This document shows, piece by piece, positions 17,584 through 27,272 of a stretch of 64,000 bases of DNA. Origin of the DNA: Pseudidiomarina halophila (GTDB lineage Bacteria; Pseudomonadota; Gammaproteobacteria; Enterobacterales; Alteromonadaceae); contig NZ_PIPW01000002.1 of NCBI RefSeq assembly GCF_003987215.1, positions 1 to 64,000 on the forward strand, written 5' to 3'. The notes under the pieces are model-generated. The model did not search any database. It saw nothing but the letters and a program-made list of their open reading frames with translations, and was not told the origin of the DNA. Both the position numbers and the translations under genes were made by a program. Positions within the stretch are counted from its first letter, which is position 1, and every line of letters begins with the position of its first letter.

Positions 17584-18081
17584 ATGTCGATTGCATGGCT
17601 CGCCCCAGAACCTTCTTATCGCTCGTACTTACAGGTACGGTCATTGATTTCCATGTTGATCATCGCCGCCATTGTGCTTACCGGTTATTTTAGCGGAGTG
17701 TACCCGGAAGATAAGATCCCGCTGTGGGTGACCGGTTTGATCTGGGTCTTACTGACACTTTTCTTCAGCTTGTTTTTTGCCTCGCGACGATTTTTATTTA
17801 CCGCTTACGCGCGTACGGACGAAGGTATGCATCTGAAGCGTGGCGCCTTGTTTCGTAGAATTCGCGCGGTACCGCTGAATCGCATTCAACATGTGGAATT
17901 TAAGCAATCTTTTCTTGAGCGGATGTTTGGCATTGCTCGTCTCGCCATGTACACCGCAGGTAGCGGTGGTGCTGATTTGACCATTCCTGGCTTATTACCG
18001 GATACCGCTCTGCAATTGAAAAACGATCTGTTAACGACCATCGCTAACGAGCCCAATGAGGACGCGCACAGTCATGAGTGA
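17584..18081 (+). CDS. bPH2 (DUF304) membrane protein, YdbS-like
   Basis: 165 residues from the ATG at 17584; an in-frame ATG at 17542 would add 14 residues. Two membrane segments (about residues 20-40 and 50-75) are followed by a bacterial pleckstrin-homology-like domain with PLNRIQHVEFKQSFLERMFGIARL and a TAGSGGADLTIPGL strand. The role is unknown. It overlaps the next gene by 8 bases; the two form the widespread YdbS–YdbT pair. Confidence 0.85.
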   Translation: MSIAWLAPEPSYRSYLQVRSLISMLIIAAIVLTGYFSGVYPEDKIPLWVTGLIWVLLTLFFSLFFASRRFLFTAYARTDEGMHLKRGALFRRIRAVPLNRIQHVEFKQSFLERMFGIARLAMYTAGSGGADLTIPGLLPDTALQLKNDLLTTIANEPNEDAHSHE

Positions 18082-19585
18082 GTTAACCTGGCAGCGCACG
18101 CCACTGATCACCATTGCGTTTTTCCTATTGAAACAACTTAAGCAACTGGTCACTAATATTACCAATCTGATCCCGGTATTTGCGGCTATTTTCGTAGCTG
18201 GCAAGAACTCCACCTGGATCGTTATAGCCTTAGCTGCTGGCTATATTTTGTACATTATTATTAGCGCAATTCTAACCCAGCGCTTTTTTCTTTACGCTAT
18301 TGCTGATGATGCAGTGCACCTGCGCACGGGCATCTTTAACCGCAAGAACCTGACCCTGAAATACGAGCGTATTCAGCAGGCGGAGATCCACGAGGTTTGG
18401 TATTTCCGCCCCTTTAAACTCACGATTCTCAGCGTTGACAGCGCCGGCTCTGCGGGTAAAGAAGTACAGATACCAGGTTTAACCATGGAGCTGGCCCAGC
18501 AGTTGCGCCAGCGCATGTTAACGGAGAATGTTAGTGGTGGGGGCGACGCTGAGATTAGCGACAGTGAAAACTCAGAGACTGAAGAGCCGGAGCTTACAAA
18601 ACGCTTCCCGGTGGCAGAAATCATTCGTGCCGGTATCATCGATAACAAGTTATTTGTGCTGCTCGCGGTCTTAATTTACCCCATCAGCCAGCTCGATCTA
18701 CTGGAAAACTATATCGTGCCCTGGGTCGAGCAACACCTTGACTGGTTTAACACCGAGTCTGCCTGGATCATCGGCGTCGGCATGGTCATTGGTACTTTCG
18801 CCGTACTGTTTTTAGCTGCCATCGTCGTCAGTTTGCTGACCTTCCATGATTTGACCTTAACCGTTAATGGCGATCGCTATCAGGCGAAATCGGGCGCGTT
18901 ATCGATACGAACCTTGAGTTTTCGTTACCCGAAGCTGCAAGCTGTTTCTATCCACCGCAACCTACGGGCGCGGCTACTGCGCCGCAGTGTCGTCAACGTC
19001 AGTCAGTTGCAGCCACGGACAACGCAAGGAGCACAAGGGGCACAGCAGTTTGTCCTGCCAGTAGTTGATGATGAGTTTTTAGCTAAATTTCGTGCCCGCC
19101 TGCGTCTGCCGTCTCCTGCTAAGGTCAACTGGCAGCGCCTGTCACCGCTGGCGCTGCTTGGCTCAAGCTTATGGCTGGCGTTACTGGCACCGGTGATTGC
19201 CACGGTACTTTATTTTGCTGCGGAAGGTGGATTGATGGGTGTTGCTGCGGCAGCGCTTGGCTGGGTAGTGCTGCAAACCATGGTGGTGTTGAGTTGGAAA
19301 AATTATGGCTACAGTTTCGTCAGTAGCGACAGCGAACCCAAAGAACAATGGTTTGTGGTGCGCCGCGGCGTTTTCAGCCGCAACCAAAACTGGTACCCGC
19401 GGCATAAAGTTCAGCAAATTGATCTACACCAGGGGCCTTGGCTCCGGTTACTGGGTTTTAGCCATTTAGTTCTTCACACCGCTGCAGGCAGCGAAACCAT
19501 CCGTTACCTGCCTGACAGTGAAGCGCAGGAGCTACAATTGCAGTGGATCGAAGAAATTGCCGGGAACCCGCGTCGGTGGATGTAA
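18074..19585 (+). CDS. bPH2 (DUF304) membrane protein with repeated domains, YdbT-like
   Basis: 503 residues from the ATG at 18074 (MSELTW), overlapping the preceding gene by 8 bases. Three bPH2-type repeats are interleaved with pairs of membrane helices. The repeats are marked by KYERIQQAEIHEVWYFRPFK, RYPKLQAVSIHRNL and RHKVQQIDLHQGPWLRLLG. A charged linker rich in D, E and S lies near residues 160-180. The family works with YdbS; a role in membrane or drug tolerance has been proposed but the mechanism is not known. Confidence 0.85.
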   Translation: MSELTWQRTPLITIAFFLLKQLKQLVTNITNLIPVFAAIFVAGKNSTWIVIALAAGYILYIIISAILTQRFFLYAIADDAVHLRTGIFNRKNLTLKYERIQQAEIHEVWYFRPFKLTILSVDSAGSAGKEVQIPGLTMELAQQLRQRMLTENVSGGGDAEISDSENSETEEPELTKRFPVAEIIRAGIIDNKLFVLLAVLIYPISQLDLLENYIVPWVEQHLDWFNTESAWIIGVGMVIGTFAVLFLAAIVVSLLTFHDLTLTVNGDRYQAKSGALSIRTLSFRYPKLQAVSIHRNLRARLLRRSVVNVSQLQPRTTQGAQGAQQFVLPVVDDEFLAKFRARLRLPSPAKVNWQRLSPLALLGSSLWLALLAPVIATVLYFAAEGGLMGVAAAALGWVVLQTMVVLSWKNYGYSFVSSDSEPKEQWFVVRRGVFSRNQNWYPRHKVQQIDLHQGPWLRLLGFSHLVLHTAAGSETIRYLPDSEAQELQLQWIEEIAGNPRRWM

Positions 19586-19607
19586 GCGAAATACTGGCTG
19601 CGGCAGG

Positions 19608-22196
19608 TTAATCTTCGGCGGCTGCGATGGTTAATGAAGTTCTCAGTCGCTCAACCCAGTAAGTGACAGGCTGCGGACGCCCAAAGTAATAGCCTTGAAA
19701 CTTAGTGCAGCCAAGTCCACGTAAGGCTTCGGCCTGATCTGCGGTTTCCACCCCTTCGGCGATAACATCAAGGTCTAAACTTTCGCCTAAACCAACAATG
19801 GTCTCAACGATCACTGCATCATTGATATCGGTTAACACATCGCGGACAAACGACTGGTCGATTTTCAGCTGATAAATAGGTAAGCGTTTCAGGTAGGCTA
19901 AGGAAGCATAGCCGGTACCAAAGTCGTCAAGGGAGAAACGTACTCCGGCATCACCCAGTTTTGACATGCGCTTAATCGTCATATCAACATTGTCGATCAA
20001 CATGTTTTCGGTGATCTCAAGTTCAAGTCTTCCACGCGGAACCTGGTAGCGCGCCATACATGCCTCGATATAATCGACGAATGACGCCTGCCGGAATTGC
20101 CGGGGACTTATGTTGATCGCCAGTTGCAACTGGCTTAAATCGGCATCCTTTGACCATTGCTGCAATAAGCGACAGGCTTCTTCGATCACCCAATTGCCAA
20201 GTGGCACGATTAGACCACTACTTTCTGCCACCGGAATAAATTCGTTTGGCGGTACTGAGCCAAATTCGTCATCTTGCCAGCGCAGCAACAGCTCACCACC
20301 GGTTACGGTCCCGGCGATGTCCACTTGCGGTTGCAGGTAAAGCTCCATCAATTGCTCATCAATGGCGGTTCGCAACGCTGCTTCAAGATGCAAGCGCCGA
20401 CTGATGCTTTGCTGCATTTCAGGATTAAACAAACGGACCGCACCGCTGCCTAAAGCTTTGGCTTCGGTGAGCGCAATATCAGCGTTTTTTATTAATTCGA
20501 CCGCACCTTCTTCACTGTCAGAAAACATACTGATGCCAATACAGGCTGCTGTGGTGTGCGTTCTGACGCCCAGATCAATCGGCTGTTCGATGAGATTAAC
20601 GACTTCTGTGGCAAGGCGTCGTGCGGTGAGAATAGCTTCGTTTCTATCCGGACCCAGATCTTCCAGTACTAACACGAAGTCGTCGGAACCAAGCCGCGCC
20701 GCGCAGTCGGTATCATCAATAGCGCTCTGCAGACGTTCCGCAACAGTCCGTAACAAGCGGTCACCAATATGGTGCCCCAAACTATCATTGACTAAGGTAA
20801 AGTCGATTAAATCTATGGCTAAAACTGCGCCTTCGTAGCCTGTCCGCCGGTAACTGGCCACCGCATGATCAAGCTGTTGCACGACACGTTTGCGATTCGC
20901 AAGCCCGGTGACAGCATCATAGTAGGCAAGCTGATTTAATTGCTCCTGAATTTCAATGTGCTCGGTAATGTCCGTCGAAATACCACACAGAGCATAGACA
21001 TGATCATCGGCATCACGCAAAGGAATTTTGACCGAAAGAAACTGTCGCTCTTCGCCTTCCAGGGTACGGTTGGTTTCTTCATCCACAACCCGCTCGCCGC
21101 GCTCTATTACTTTCAAGTCGGTAACGCGCAGGGTTTCTGCGGTGGTAACATCGAACACATCGAAGTCGGACTTACCAATGATGGATTGTTCGGTTTCGCC
21201 GAGCAATTCACATACTTTTTTATTGGCGTAGCGGTATTTGAGTTGTGCATCTTTGATAAAAATAAATGCATCAATGGAATTTAAAATGATGTTTGAGCGC
21301 TGCTCACTTTCCAGTAGGGCCCGTGATTTCTTTTTCACCTGATGGCGCAAAACCATCAGGCTCAAAACAGCTAAAACAAGGACAGCGAGTAAACCAGGCA
21401 ACAACCACTTAGACACAGTGTCGGGCTTGTCCGGCGCATAAACGCCCCATTTTTTCATGATGTCCTGATAGGGCGAATCTGCGGCGCCGCGCCAGTCCGA
21501 TAGCCAGCGATCGATACGCAGCATCAGCGCCCGTCCTTCAGCGCTTGGTGCGGCAGCAAAGTACAAACGGCTTGGCTGAAACATGACCGGAGTTTGCTTC
21601 AGGCCAAGTTCACGAGAACGCTGTTCACCGTAAAAGTGATTCACCGCTACGGCATCGGCGCGCTCCGCGAGTACCGCAGCGAAGCCTTCGTCAAAGGTGC
21701 CAACGGTCATAAACTCAACATTGATGCCAAAATTTGTTACCAGGTTACGTAAGTAGTCACCTTGTACGGCATCGCGCAACACTGCCACCCGCAGACCGTC
21801 AAGCTCAAGTAAGCTGGTGATCGAACGATTCTCAAGGGTATAGAGCTGCGACCAGCTATGCAGAACAGGTATCTCATTGAACAGGAAGTTTCTATCGCGG
21901 ACTTCGGTCAGCGCAACATCCGGCATAAGGTCTAACTCACCGGCCGCAAGCAGCGTAAGACATTGACTCCAGCGACAGGGAACCACCTCGATCTGCCAGT
22001 CTTCACGCTCAGAAATCTCGTAGAGAAGATCGCCGAAAACACCCGAAAGCTCACCATTTTCGGCGATCATGATTTTAGGCGGATTTTCATAACCACCAAC
22101 TTTAACGATGGTCTGAGCTTGAGCTGTTATACCAGCGCCTAACCAGCAAGCAACACTGATAGCGAGAACGCGCAGCCCTTTGGTAATTGGCGACAT
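19608..22196 (-). CDS. periplasmic-binding/PAS/GGDEF/EAL signalling protein
   Basis: 862 residues. Order: signal peptide (1-28), SBP_bac_3-type solute-binding sensor (about 30-260), one membrane helix (265-285), a PAS domain with a PAC tail (about 300-415), a GGDEF-type domain (about 425-590) and an EAL domain (about 605-850). The GGDEF signature is LGSDDFV, so diguanylate cyclase activity is doubtful. The EAL signature reads ELLLRW, and the later catalytic phrases LEITENML, DDFGTGYASL and VIAEGVET are intact, so c-di-GMP hydrolysis is likely. The periplasmic domain probably senses an amino-acid-like ligand. Confidence 0.9.
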   Translation of the reverse strand: MSPITKGLRVLAISVACWLGAGITAQAQTIVKVGGYENPPKIMIAENGELSGVFGDLLYEISEREDWQIEVVPCRWSQCLTLLAAGELDLMPDVALTEVRDRNFLFNEIPVLHSWSQLYTLENRSITSLLELDGLRVAVLRDAVQGDYLRNLVTNFGINVEFMTVGTFDEGFAAVLAERADAVAVNHFYGEQRSRELGLKQTPVMFQPSRLYFAAAPSAEGRALMLRIDRWLSDWRGAADSPYQDIMKKWGVYAPDKPDTVSKWLLPGLLAVLVLAVLSLMVLRHQVKKKSRALLESEQRSNIILNSIDAFIFIKDAQLKYRYANKKVCELLGETEQSIIGKSDFDVFDVTTAETLRVTDLKVIERGERVVDEETNRTLEGEERQFLSVKIPLRDADDHVYALCGISTDITEHIEIQEQLNQLAYYDAVTGLANRKRVVQQLDHAVASYRRTGYEGAVLAIDLIDFTLVNDSLGHHIGDRLLRTVAERLQSAIDDTDCAARLGSDDFVLVLEDLGPDRNEAILTARRLATEVVNLIEQPIDLGVRTHTTAACIGISMFSDSEEGAVELIKNADIALTEAKALGSGAVRLFNPEMQQSISRRLHLEAALRTAIDEQLMELYLQPQVDIAGTVTGGELLLRWQDDEFGSVPPNEFIPVAESSGLIVPLGNWVIEEACRLLQQWSKDADLSQLQLAINISPRQFRQASFVDYIEACMARYQVPRGRLELEITENMLIDNVDMTIKRMSKLGDAGVRFSLDDFGTGYASLAYLKRLPIYQLKIDQSFVRDVLTDINDAVIVETIVGLGESLDLDVIAEGVETADQAEALRGLGCTKFQGYYFGRPQPVTYWVERLRTSLTIAAAED

Positions 22197-22260
22197 TAAA
22201 TTTCCATAACTAAATGATTCGTTATGTGTATGTATAGCAGATCGGCCTATATTTTGCGCA

Positions 22261-22713
22261 TTAAAACCAGCGTCGCACCCGCTTTAAATAGGCTTCATAT
22301 GCTTTGCCGAACTTAGCTCTCAGCATGCGCTCTTCTGGCTCGATTTGAAACCGGTTCATATAAAGCACGTAGACTATCAACCAGGGCACCACAGCAAGGT
22401 TTGCCATTCGCAACGCAAGCGCAATCAGGATCAACAGAAAGCCGAGATACATTGGATTACGGGTCCAGCGATAAATGCCACCCGTGACGATCGCCGAACT
22501 CTGCTCCGGCTTACGCGGATCAACTGTGGTTCTGGCTTTACGAAATTGCCAGACCCCAAGCACTGCCAACACCAGTCCCAGCAAGGCAATAGCCGACGCC
22601 GTCTGCGGATAAGCAGCTAACGGCCAGTCGATAACCTGAGCAGTGGTATACATGCCCAACGCAACCAGTAAAACAACAATAATAGGGGGGATCTTCAGCT
22701 CAAGCTGGCTCAT
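22261..22713 (-). CDS. isoprenylcysteine methyltransferase-like membrane protein
   Basis: 151 residues from the ATG at 22713. Four membrane helices and the conserved C-terminal stretch GGIYRWTRNPMYLGF…EPEERMLRAKFGKAYEAY define the ICMT/PEMT-like methyltransferase family, which uses S-adenosylmethionine at the membrane. The substrate in bacteria is generally unknown. It is divergent from chaC; the two 5' regions are close, with starts 31 bases apart. Confidence 0.85.
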   Translation of the reverse strand: MSQLELKIPPIIVVLLVALGMYTTAQVIDWPLAAYPQTASAIALLGLVLAVLGVWQFRKARTTVDPRKPEQSSAIVTGGIYRWTRNPMYLGFLLILIALALRMANLAVVPWLIVYVLYMNRFQIEPEERMLRAKFGKAYEAYLKRVRRWF

Positions 22714-22744
22714 ATTCTCGTCCGTTTTTTGATACACTGCGGTT

Positions 22745-23314
22745 ATGTCACACAACACTATTACCATCAATCAGCAACAGCAGCCACTGGATCACCTCGA
22801 GTCGGTCTGGCTGTTCGGTTATGGCTCTTTGATTTATAAAGCGGACTTCCCTTATTTGCAACGCAAGCCAGCAAGAATTCACGGTTGGCAGCGACGCTTC
22901 TGGCAGGGCTCACATGATCACCGCGGCACCCCCGAGGCTCCGGGACGGGTTGCGACCCTGGTTGAAGCGCCTCAGCATAGCTGTGATGGCATGGCCTACG
23001 AAGTAACACCGGATGTTTTCGCGCATTTAGATCACCGTGAAAAAAACGGCTACCTGCGCATTTTTACCAGGTTTGACTGGCTCGACGGCAGCGGCCAGGT
23101 CGAAGGCCTGGTTTACATTGCCGGCCCTGACAATGAAGCTTATCTGGGCGAAGCATCACCACAACAAATTGCCCGGCACATCGCGCGTTCGAAGGGCCCC
23201 AGTGGACCCAACAGTGAGTATTTATTAAAGCTTGCCGACGCCCTGCGAGAGCTGGGTGAACAGGATGAACACGTATTCGCCATCGAATCCGAACTGAAAA
23301 AGCTTCTTGCTTAA
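22745..23314 (+). CDS. chaC: gamma-glutamylcyclotransferase ChaC
   Basis: 189 residues. ChaC cleaves glutathione to 5-oxoproline and Cys-Gly in the cytoplasm. The substrate-binding loop [12 protein letters not shown] is at the N terminus, followed by [16 protein letters not shown] and the region containing the catalytic glutamate near HREKNGY. Length is usual for the family. It converges on the PhnA-type gene with a 4-base overlap. Confidence 0.9.
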   Translation: MSHNTITINQQQQPLDHLESVWLFGYGSLIYKADFPYLQRKPARIHGWQRRFWQGSHDHRGTPEAPGRVATLVEAPQHSCDGMAYEVTPDVFAHLDHREKNGYLRIFTRFDWLDGSGQVEGLVYIAGPDNEAYLGEASPQQIARHIARSKGPSGPNSEYLLKLADALRELGEQDEHVFAIESELKKLLA

Positions 23315-23649
23315 GCTTTTTTAACGAATTCAGTTTTTAATTTCATCGGCCCAATGCCATCGATTTTACAATCGATGTCGTGATCACCTTCATCGGTCAG
23401 GCGAATATTCTTCACCTTGGTACCGACTTTCACCACCAGCGATGAGCCCTTTACTTTCAAATCTTTTATTACGGTGACCGTATCGCCGTCCTGCAGCTCA
23501 TTGCCGTTAGCATCGCGATAGGTTTTACCAGACTCAGTGATGGGTTCGTTCGGCGACCATTCGTATGCACACTCAGGACAAATGAGCATGGCGCCATCGG
23601 CGTAGGCGTAGGGTGATTCACACTGTGGACAAGCGGGTAATTGACTCAT
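23311..23649 (-). CDS. yjdM: PhnA/YjdM-family zinc-ribbon protein
   Basis: 112 residues from the ATG at 23649 ([10 protein letters not shown]). An N-terminal zinc ribbon (CPQC … CPEC) is followed by a small beta domain with [25 protein letters not shown]. The family was once called phosphonoacetate hydrolase PhnA; that activity is not established for this small form. It sits just 4 bases after the DUF4442 gene and probably shares a transcript with it. Confidence 0.88.
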   Translation of the reverse strand: MSQLPACPQCESPYAYADGAMLICPECAYEWSPNEPITESGKTYRDANGNELQDGDTVTVIKDLKVKGSSLVVKVGTKVKNIRLTDEGDHDIDCKIDGIGPMKLKTEFVKKA

Positions 23650-23653
23650 TGAG

Positions 23654-24124
23654 CTAAGACCTATTGGGTTTTTCAGAAATATAGATGGTGATGGTGCCTT
23701 CAATAACAACGGTACCATCATCGCGAAAGCCTTTTACCACGACGTCGAGGTCCCCTGCCTGCCAGGCATCGACCGGTGTTTCAGCCGTGATGCGAATGTC
23801 GCTATTGGCTTTTGCGGTGTAATTTACCGTCATCCCCTTGGGTATCCAGCGTAAATGTTTGGGTATGCTTGCTTCAGCGAGTGCGCCCATGGCCATTTCC
23901 AGGCCGTTACAAAGGGCAATGGCATGCACGGTGCCAATATGGTTCTGAACAGCCTTGCGTTTGCGAAACCGCAACTCACAGTAATTCGGCTTCAGCTCAG
24001 TAATCAGCGGTTTAATGGTCCTGAAGTAGGGTGCTTTGCGAGCAAATAGTGCCGAAAACAGCTGCCGCCCAAAGGGGTAAGCAAGGCACTTGTGGTAGAG
24101 CTTGAGAAGGTAGTTGTCAGCCAT
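23654..24124 (-). CDS. DUF4442 hotdog-fold protein
   Basis: 156 residues. It has the DUF4442 pattern, a hotdog fold related to PaaI-type thioesterases: [20 protein letters not shown] near the middle and [15 protein letters not shown] after it. A thioesterase activity on an acyl-CoA or acyl-ACP is likely but untested. It lies 9 bases after pldA on the same strand, so it may act with phospholipid turnover; that link is inference. Confidence 0.82.
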   Translation of the reverse strand: MADNYLLKLYHKCLAYPFGRQLFSALFARKAPYFRTIKPLITELKPNYCELRFRKRKAVQNHIGTVHAIALCNGLEMAMGALAEASIPKHLRWIPKGMTVNYTAKANSDIRITAETPVDAWQAGDLDVVVKGFRDDGTVVIEGTITIYISEKPNRS

Positions 24125-24133
24125 GTTCAGTGC

Positions 24134-25060
24134 TTAAATGTTAAGTAATAAGAAGCCGATACCAATACGGTTCTGCCGATGATTGTAGTCAATCAACGTC
24201 TCGCCGTAGCCCGAGAAAAACTGGATATAAAAGCGCAGGCCATCGGGTTTACTCGAATTCACCGGATGCGTGAAATCAAGTTGCCAGGAGCCGCGGTCCC
24301 ATGAAAGCTCGCGGGTTTTACGGGTTAAACTGTAAGTGCTGAGTTGATTGCGCCAGGAAATTTGATTCTCAAAGTTTCCGCGAAAACGTATTAAATCTGG
24401 ATTGTCATCTTCGTCGCCCACTTCGTTGACACGCTGCTTCCATGTGGTTTCCCACAGCACATCGCCCCACTCAATAGCACCACCGAAATGAAAGTAGTTC
24501 CAGCTGCGTGAATCCGGTTTGGTCTGGCCGTTGGACTCGTGGGCAAAACCGACTTTCGCAAATCTGATCCGCGCATCACCCGGGATAAAATCAAATTTGT
24601 CAGACCAGGGCAAAATATAAAACACATCGGGGTTGTAATTGGTGCTGCGAAACGGCGATGAATCATCGGAATTCCACGCCTGCCATAACGATACCTGCGA
24701 ATAGGACACCCACAAATCGGCATTGGGCAGCAACAAGTTCTCAAAAAGCTTCGTCCGCAATGAAATCTGCAGCTTAACTTCGTTCGGCTTATAGCTCTCT
24801 AACGGCTCCGATGGTCCGCGGGTAGGCGACTGAGGCTGGGTATTGATGTTGGAACTATGATGGATCGGCAGCAAAAAATTAGGTCGATAAGTGCGTAATT
24901 GAAACACCCCTCGTTTATGCTCTTCGTCAAGCTCCCAAAAGCGCGCCACCAAATCTTCTTCATTGAATTCCTCTGAGTTCAACCCTTGACTCCAGGCATG
25001 CACGGGGGTCATCGACATTATGCCCACACCAACTACCCCAGTTAACCACGCTCGCCACAT
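24134..25060 (-). CDS. pldA: outer-membrane phospholipase A1 (OMPLA)
   Basis: 308 residues: signal peptide (1-25), about 60 residues of N-terminal extension, then a 12-strand barrel. The catalytic set is in VGFAHESNGQ and SRSWNY: H174, S176 and N188, with exactly the 2- and 12-residue spacing of E. coli H142/S144/N156. It hydrolyses phospholipids that reach the outer leaflet and is normally calcium-dependent and active as a dimer. Confidence 0.92.
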   Translation of the reverse strand: MWRAWLTGVVGVGIMSMTPVHAWSQGLNSEEFNEEDLVARFWELDEEHKRGVFQLRTYRPNFLLPIHHSSNINTQPQSPTRGPSEPLESYKPNEVKLQISLRTKLFENLLLPNADLWVSYSQVSLWQAWNSDDSSPFRSTNYNPDVFYILPWSDKFDFIPGDARIRFAKVGFAHESNGQTKPDSRSWNYFHFGGAIEWGDVLWETTWKQRVNEVGDEDDNPDLIRFRGNFENQISWRNQLSTYSLTRKTRELSWDRGSWQLDFTHPVNSSKPDGLRFYIQFFSGYGETLIDYNHRQNRIGIGFLLLNI

Positions 25061-25069
25061 AATGCTTCC

Positions 25070-26101
25070 TTACTTGATACGATAGCGCTCGATAAGCTCG
25101 GCACCACAAAGTTTTGCTGGTGTATAGTAACCGCCTTGCGGGGTTTCAGCTAACACATGCTGCGCTACATCGACCGCGCCATGGCTCGTAAGCTTGTAAC
25201 CGTTCATTACTTTTTCACGTAAAGATACCTTTTCGCCCTGGGCATTACTGGCCTCGCCCCAGACACAGGTCAGCGCTTCTTCCAGCTGCTTCTCACTCGG
25301 TCCTGCCGGTTGCTGTTCCACTTTCTTCTCGAGCCAGTTTTTCACCCATTCGAAGCGCAGTACCCAGCGCAGGTAATTCATCCGCTGCAAACGCTTCACC
25401 AGCTTTGGCGAAGCAGGTATAAAGACTTCGATGTTTGGAATAGCAGTGGTGTAATAGGCAGTGGCAACGTCGCCCCAGGGAATCGTCATCGCGAATTTTT
25501 CACCATTACCAAAATCTATGGTGCGGGTCTTGTAAGCCAGCGGAACCGTTTCAATTTTACCATCGCGGCGCACTGCACCACCTTCGCCCAGACGACGCAC
25601 ACTGGTTTTTGCCGTGCCACGGCTCATTCGTGATGCCGAGTCAAACCCTAACGTCAGGTGATTCGCATCTGGCAGCTGTTCTTTCAGCCGCGCGGCGACA
25701 CAGTCCGTGGGAATCACATCAAAACCAACGCCCGGACATAACACAATGCCTGCGCGCTTAGCTTCATCATCTTTGCTGTGAGCGTACTCAAATACTGCCA
25801 GTTCACCTGTGATATCAAGGTAATGGGTACGCGTCGCAATACAAGCATCGATCATCGGCGCCGCAGTCACCTCAAAGGGGCCGGCACAATGCACGACAAG
25901 GTCCATTTCGCCAAGCGCCTGCCGCAACGCGACCTCATCTTCCAGGTTGACCACGTCATAGGGAAGTTCCAGCCGTTCAGCGACAGCTTTTAACTTTTTC
26001 TCGTTGCGTCCAGCAAGCAAAGGTTTCAGGCCCTGGCTTTTCGCGTAGTTGGCCACCAGCTCTCCGGTATAGCCATAAGCTCCATAAATCATCCACGTCA
26101 T
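25070..26101 (-). CDS. saccharopine dehydrogenase-family oxidoreductase
   Basis: 343 residues from the ATG at 26101 (MTWMIYGAYGYTGE). A Rossmann N terminus (GAYGYTGELVANYAK) is followed by VVHCAGPFEVTAAPMIDACI and GFDVIPTDCVAARL. This is the saccharopine-dehydrogenase-like group that includes trans-acting enoyl reductases in other bacteria; the substrate here is unknown. It is 9 bases upstream of pldA on the same strand. Confidence 0.82.
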   Translation of the reverse strand: MTWMIYGAYGYTGELVANYAKSQGLKPLLAGRNEKKLKAVAERLELPYDVVNLEDEVALRQALGEMDLVVHCAGPFEVTAAPMIDACIATRTHYLDITGELAVFEYAHSKDDEAKRAGIVLCPGVGFDVIPTDCVAARLKEQLPDANHLTLGFDSASRMSRGTAKTSVRRLGEGGAVRRDGKIETVPLAYKTRTIDFGNGEKFAMTIPWGDVATAYYTTAIPNIEVFIPASPKLVKRLQRMNYLRWVLRFEWVKNWLEKKVEQQPAGPSEKQLEEALTCVWGEASNAQGEKVSLREKVMNGYKLTSHGAVDVAQHVLAETPQGGYYTPAKLCGAELIERYRIK

Positions 26102-26130
26102 GCTGCACACTCCATACTTATTTGTGTTGG

Positions 26131-26586
26131 TTATTTGCGCTGATTATCTACATACTCTTCCGCATTTTTCTGGCGTGCGGCCTGAGCTACCTCTTTAGGT
26201 ACGATGGTTTGACCTATTGGCATTAAAGCGATCACCGCAAGTTTTAGATGCTGAATACCAAAAGGAATGCCAATAATAATAATAAAGCAGGCGATGGCAG
26301 CAAAAATATGACCGATAGCCAACCACCAGCCAAAAAAGATCAGCCAGAGAATATTGCCCAGTGTACCAAATGCGCTGGTGCCAATGTCGTCTTTCTGCTT
26401 TAACGCCCGGCGGTTGATCGCTTCATAACCAAACGGGAAGAATGCGAAACGGCCAATCACGAAACAGGCACGCGCCCAGGGGATCCCGATAATGGTAATG
26501 AAAGCCACCAAGCCAGCTAACCACCAGCCTAAGCCCATCACCAGACCACCGAAAATGAACCAAAGAATATTTCCTAATAGCGCCAT
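26131..26586 (-). CDS. yccF: YccF-domain inner-membrane protein
   Basis: 151 residues from the ATG at 26586, which has an AGAGGGA site. Two YccF repeats each with the phrase LGNILWxIFxGxxxxxGxxxxG and IIGIPxxxxxxK/R-type endings, plus four membrane helices. The function of this family is unknown. Confidence 0.85.
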   Translation of the reverse strand: MALLGNILWFIFGGLVMGLGWWLAGLVAFITIIGIPWARACFVIGRFAFFPFGYEAINRRALKQKDDIGTSAFGTLGNILWLIFFGWWLAIGHIFAAIACFIIIIGIPFGIQHLKLAVIALMPIGQTIVPKEVAQAARQKNAEEYVDNQRK

Positions 26587-26734
26587 AATTCCCTCTTTTA
26601 CCGTCCAGTTTACCTTGTTATTACTTTCGCACAGATCAGAGATTACGCAAAGCTGACGTAAATTGACTCGCAAATTTACAATTTAGAGCTACCCTTATAT
26701 GCGGAAGTTAATTGTAAAAACAGGGGGTTAATTT

Positions 26735-27187
26735 ATGAAAAGTACAAATCTTTTAGCGATCATCGCATTATTGTCGACCTTATCACTAACGGCTTGCAGT
26801 CAGGCTGAACAAGACCAGGCTGAAGATCAGGCCGATCAAACTATGCAGCAGGCTGAAGAGGCAGCTGAGGATACTGGCGATGCAATGGAGGAGGCAGCTG
26901 AAGAAACCAAAGAAGCCGCCAACAACGCCATGGCGTATGCCGAAGATAAAACAGCCGAAGCGGGCGATTTCCTGAGCGATGCAGCTGTTACAGCCCGGGT
27001 AAAAGCAGCATTTGTCGAAGCCGGTGCGATTGATGCGATGGCAATCAATGTCGAAACCATTGACGGCAATGTCGTGTTAAGTGGCGTCGTGCCAACCGCA
27101 GAAATGGCTGATCTCGCCGCTCAACTTGCAGAAGGTGTAGAGGGCGTAAAATCGGTGGAAAATGACATTGAAGTTCAAGGCTACTAA
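26735..27187 (+). CDS. BON-domain lipoprotein
   Basis: 150 residues. A lipobox LTAC (C21) ends the signal sequence, so it should be a lipoprotein. Residues 22-75 are a low-complexity acidic coiled segment rich in E, A, D and Q. The C terminus (about 82-150) is a BON domain (VTARVKAAFVEAG…NVVLSGVVPTAEMADLAAQLAEGVEGVKSV), which binds membranes or phospholipid. Related proteins are OsmY- and DolP-like. It has its own terminator. Confidence 0.88.
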   Translation: MKSTNLLAIIALLSTLSLTACSQAEQDQAEDQADQTMQQAEEAAEDTGDAMEEAAEETKEAANNAMAYAEDKTAEAGDFLSDAAVTARVKAAFVEAGAIDAMAINVETIDGNVVLSGVVPTAEMADLAAQLAEGVEGVKSVENDIEVQGY

Positions 27188-27210
27188 AAAACTGATGTAA
27201 AGCTATGATA

Positions 27211-27243
27211 CAAAGGTGGCTCTGTGCCGCCTTTGTTGTTTTT
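27211..27243 (+). terminator. terminator of the BON lipoprotein gene
   Basis: CAAAGGTGGC–TCTGT–GCCGCCTTTG (one G·U pair) followed by TTGTTTTT, 23 bases past the stop codon. Confidence 0.8.
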
Positions 27244-27272
27244 GATACGCAGCTATCAGTGGAGAAATTGCT

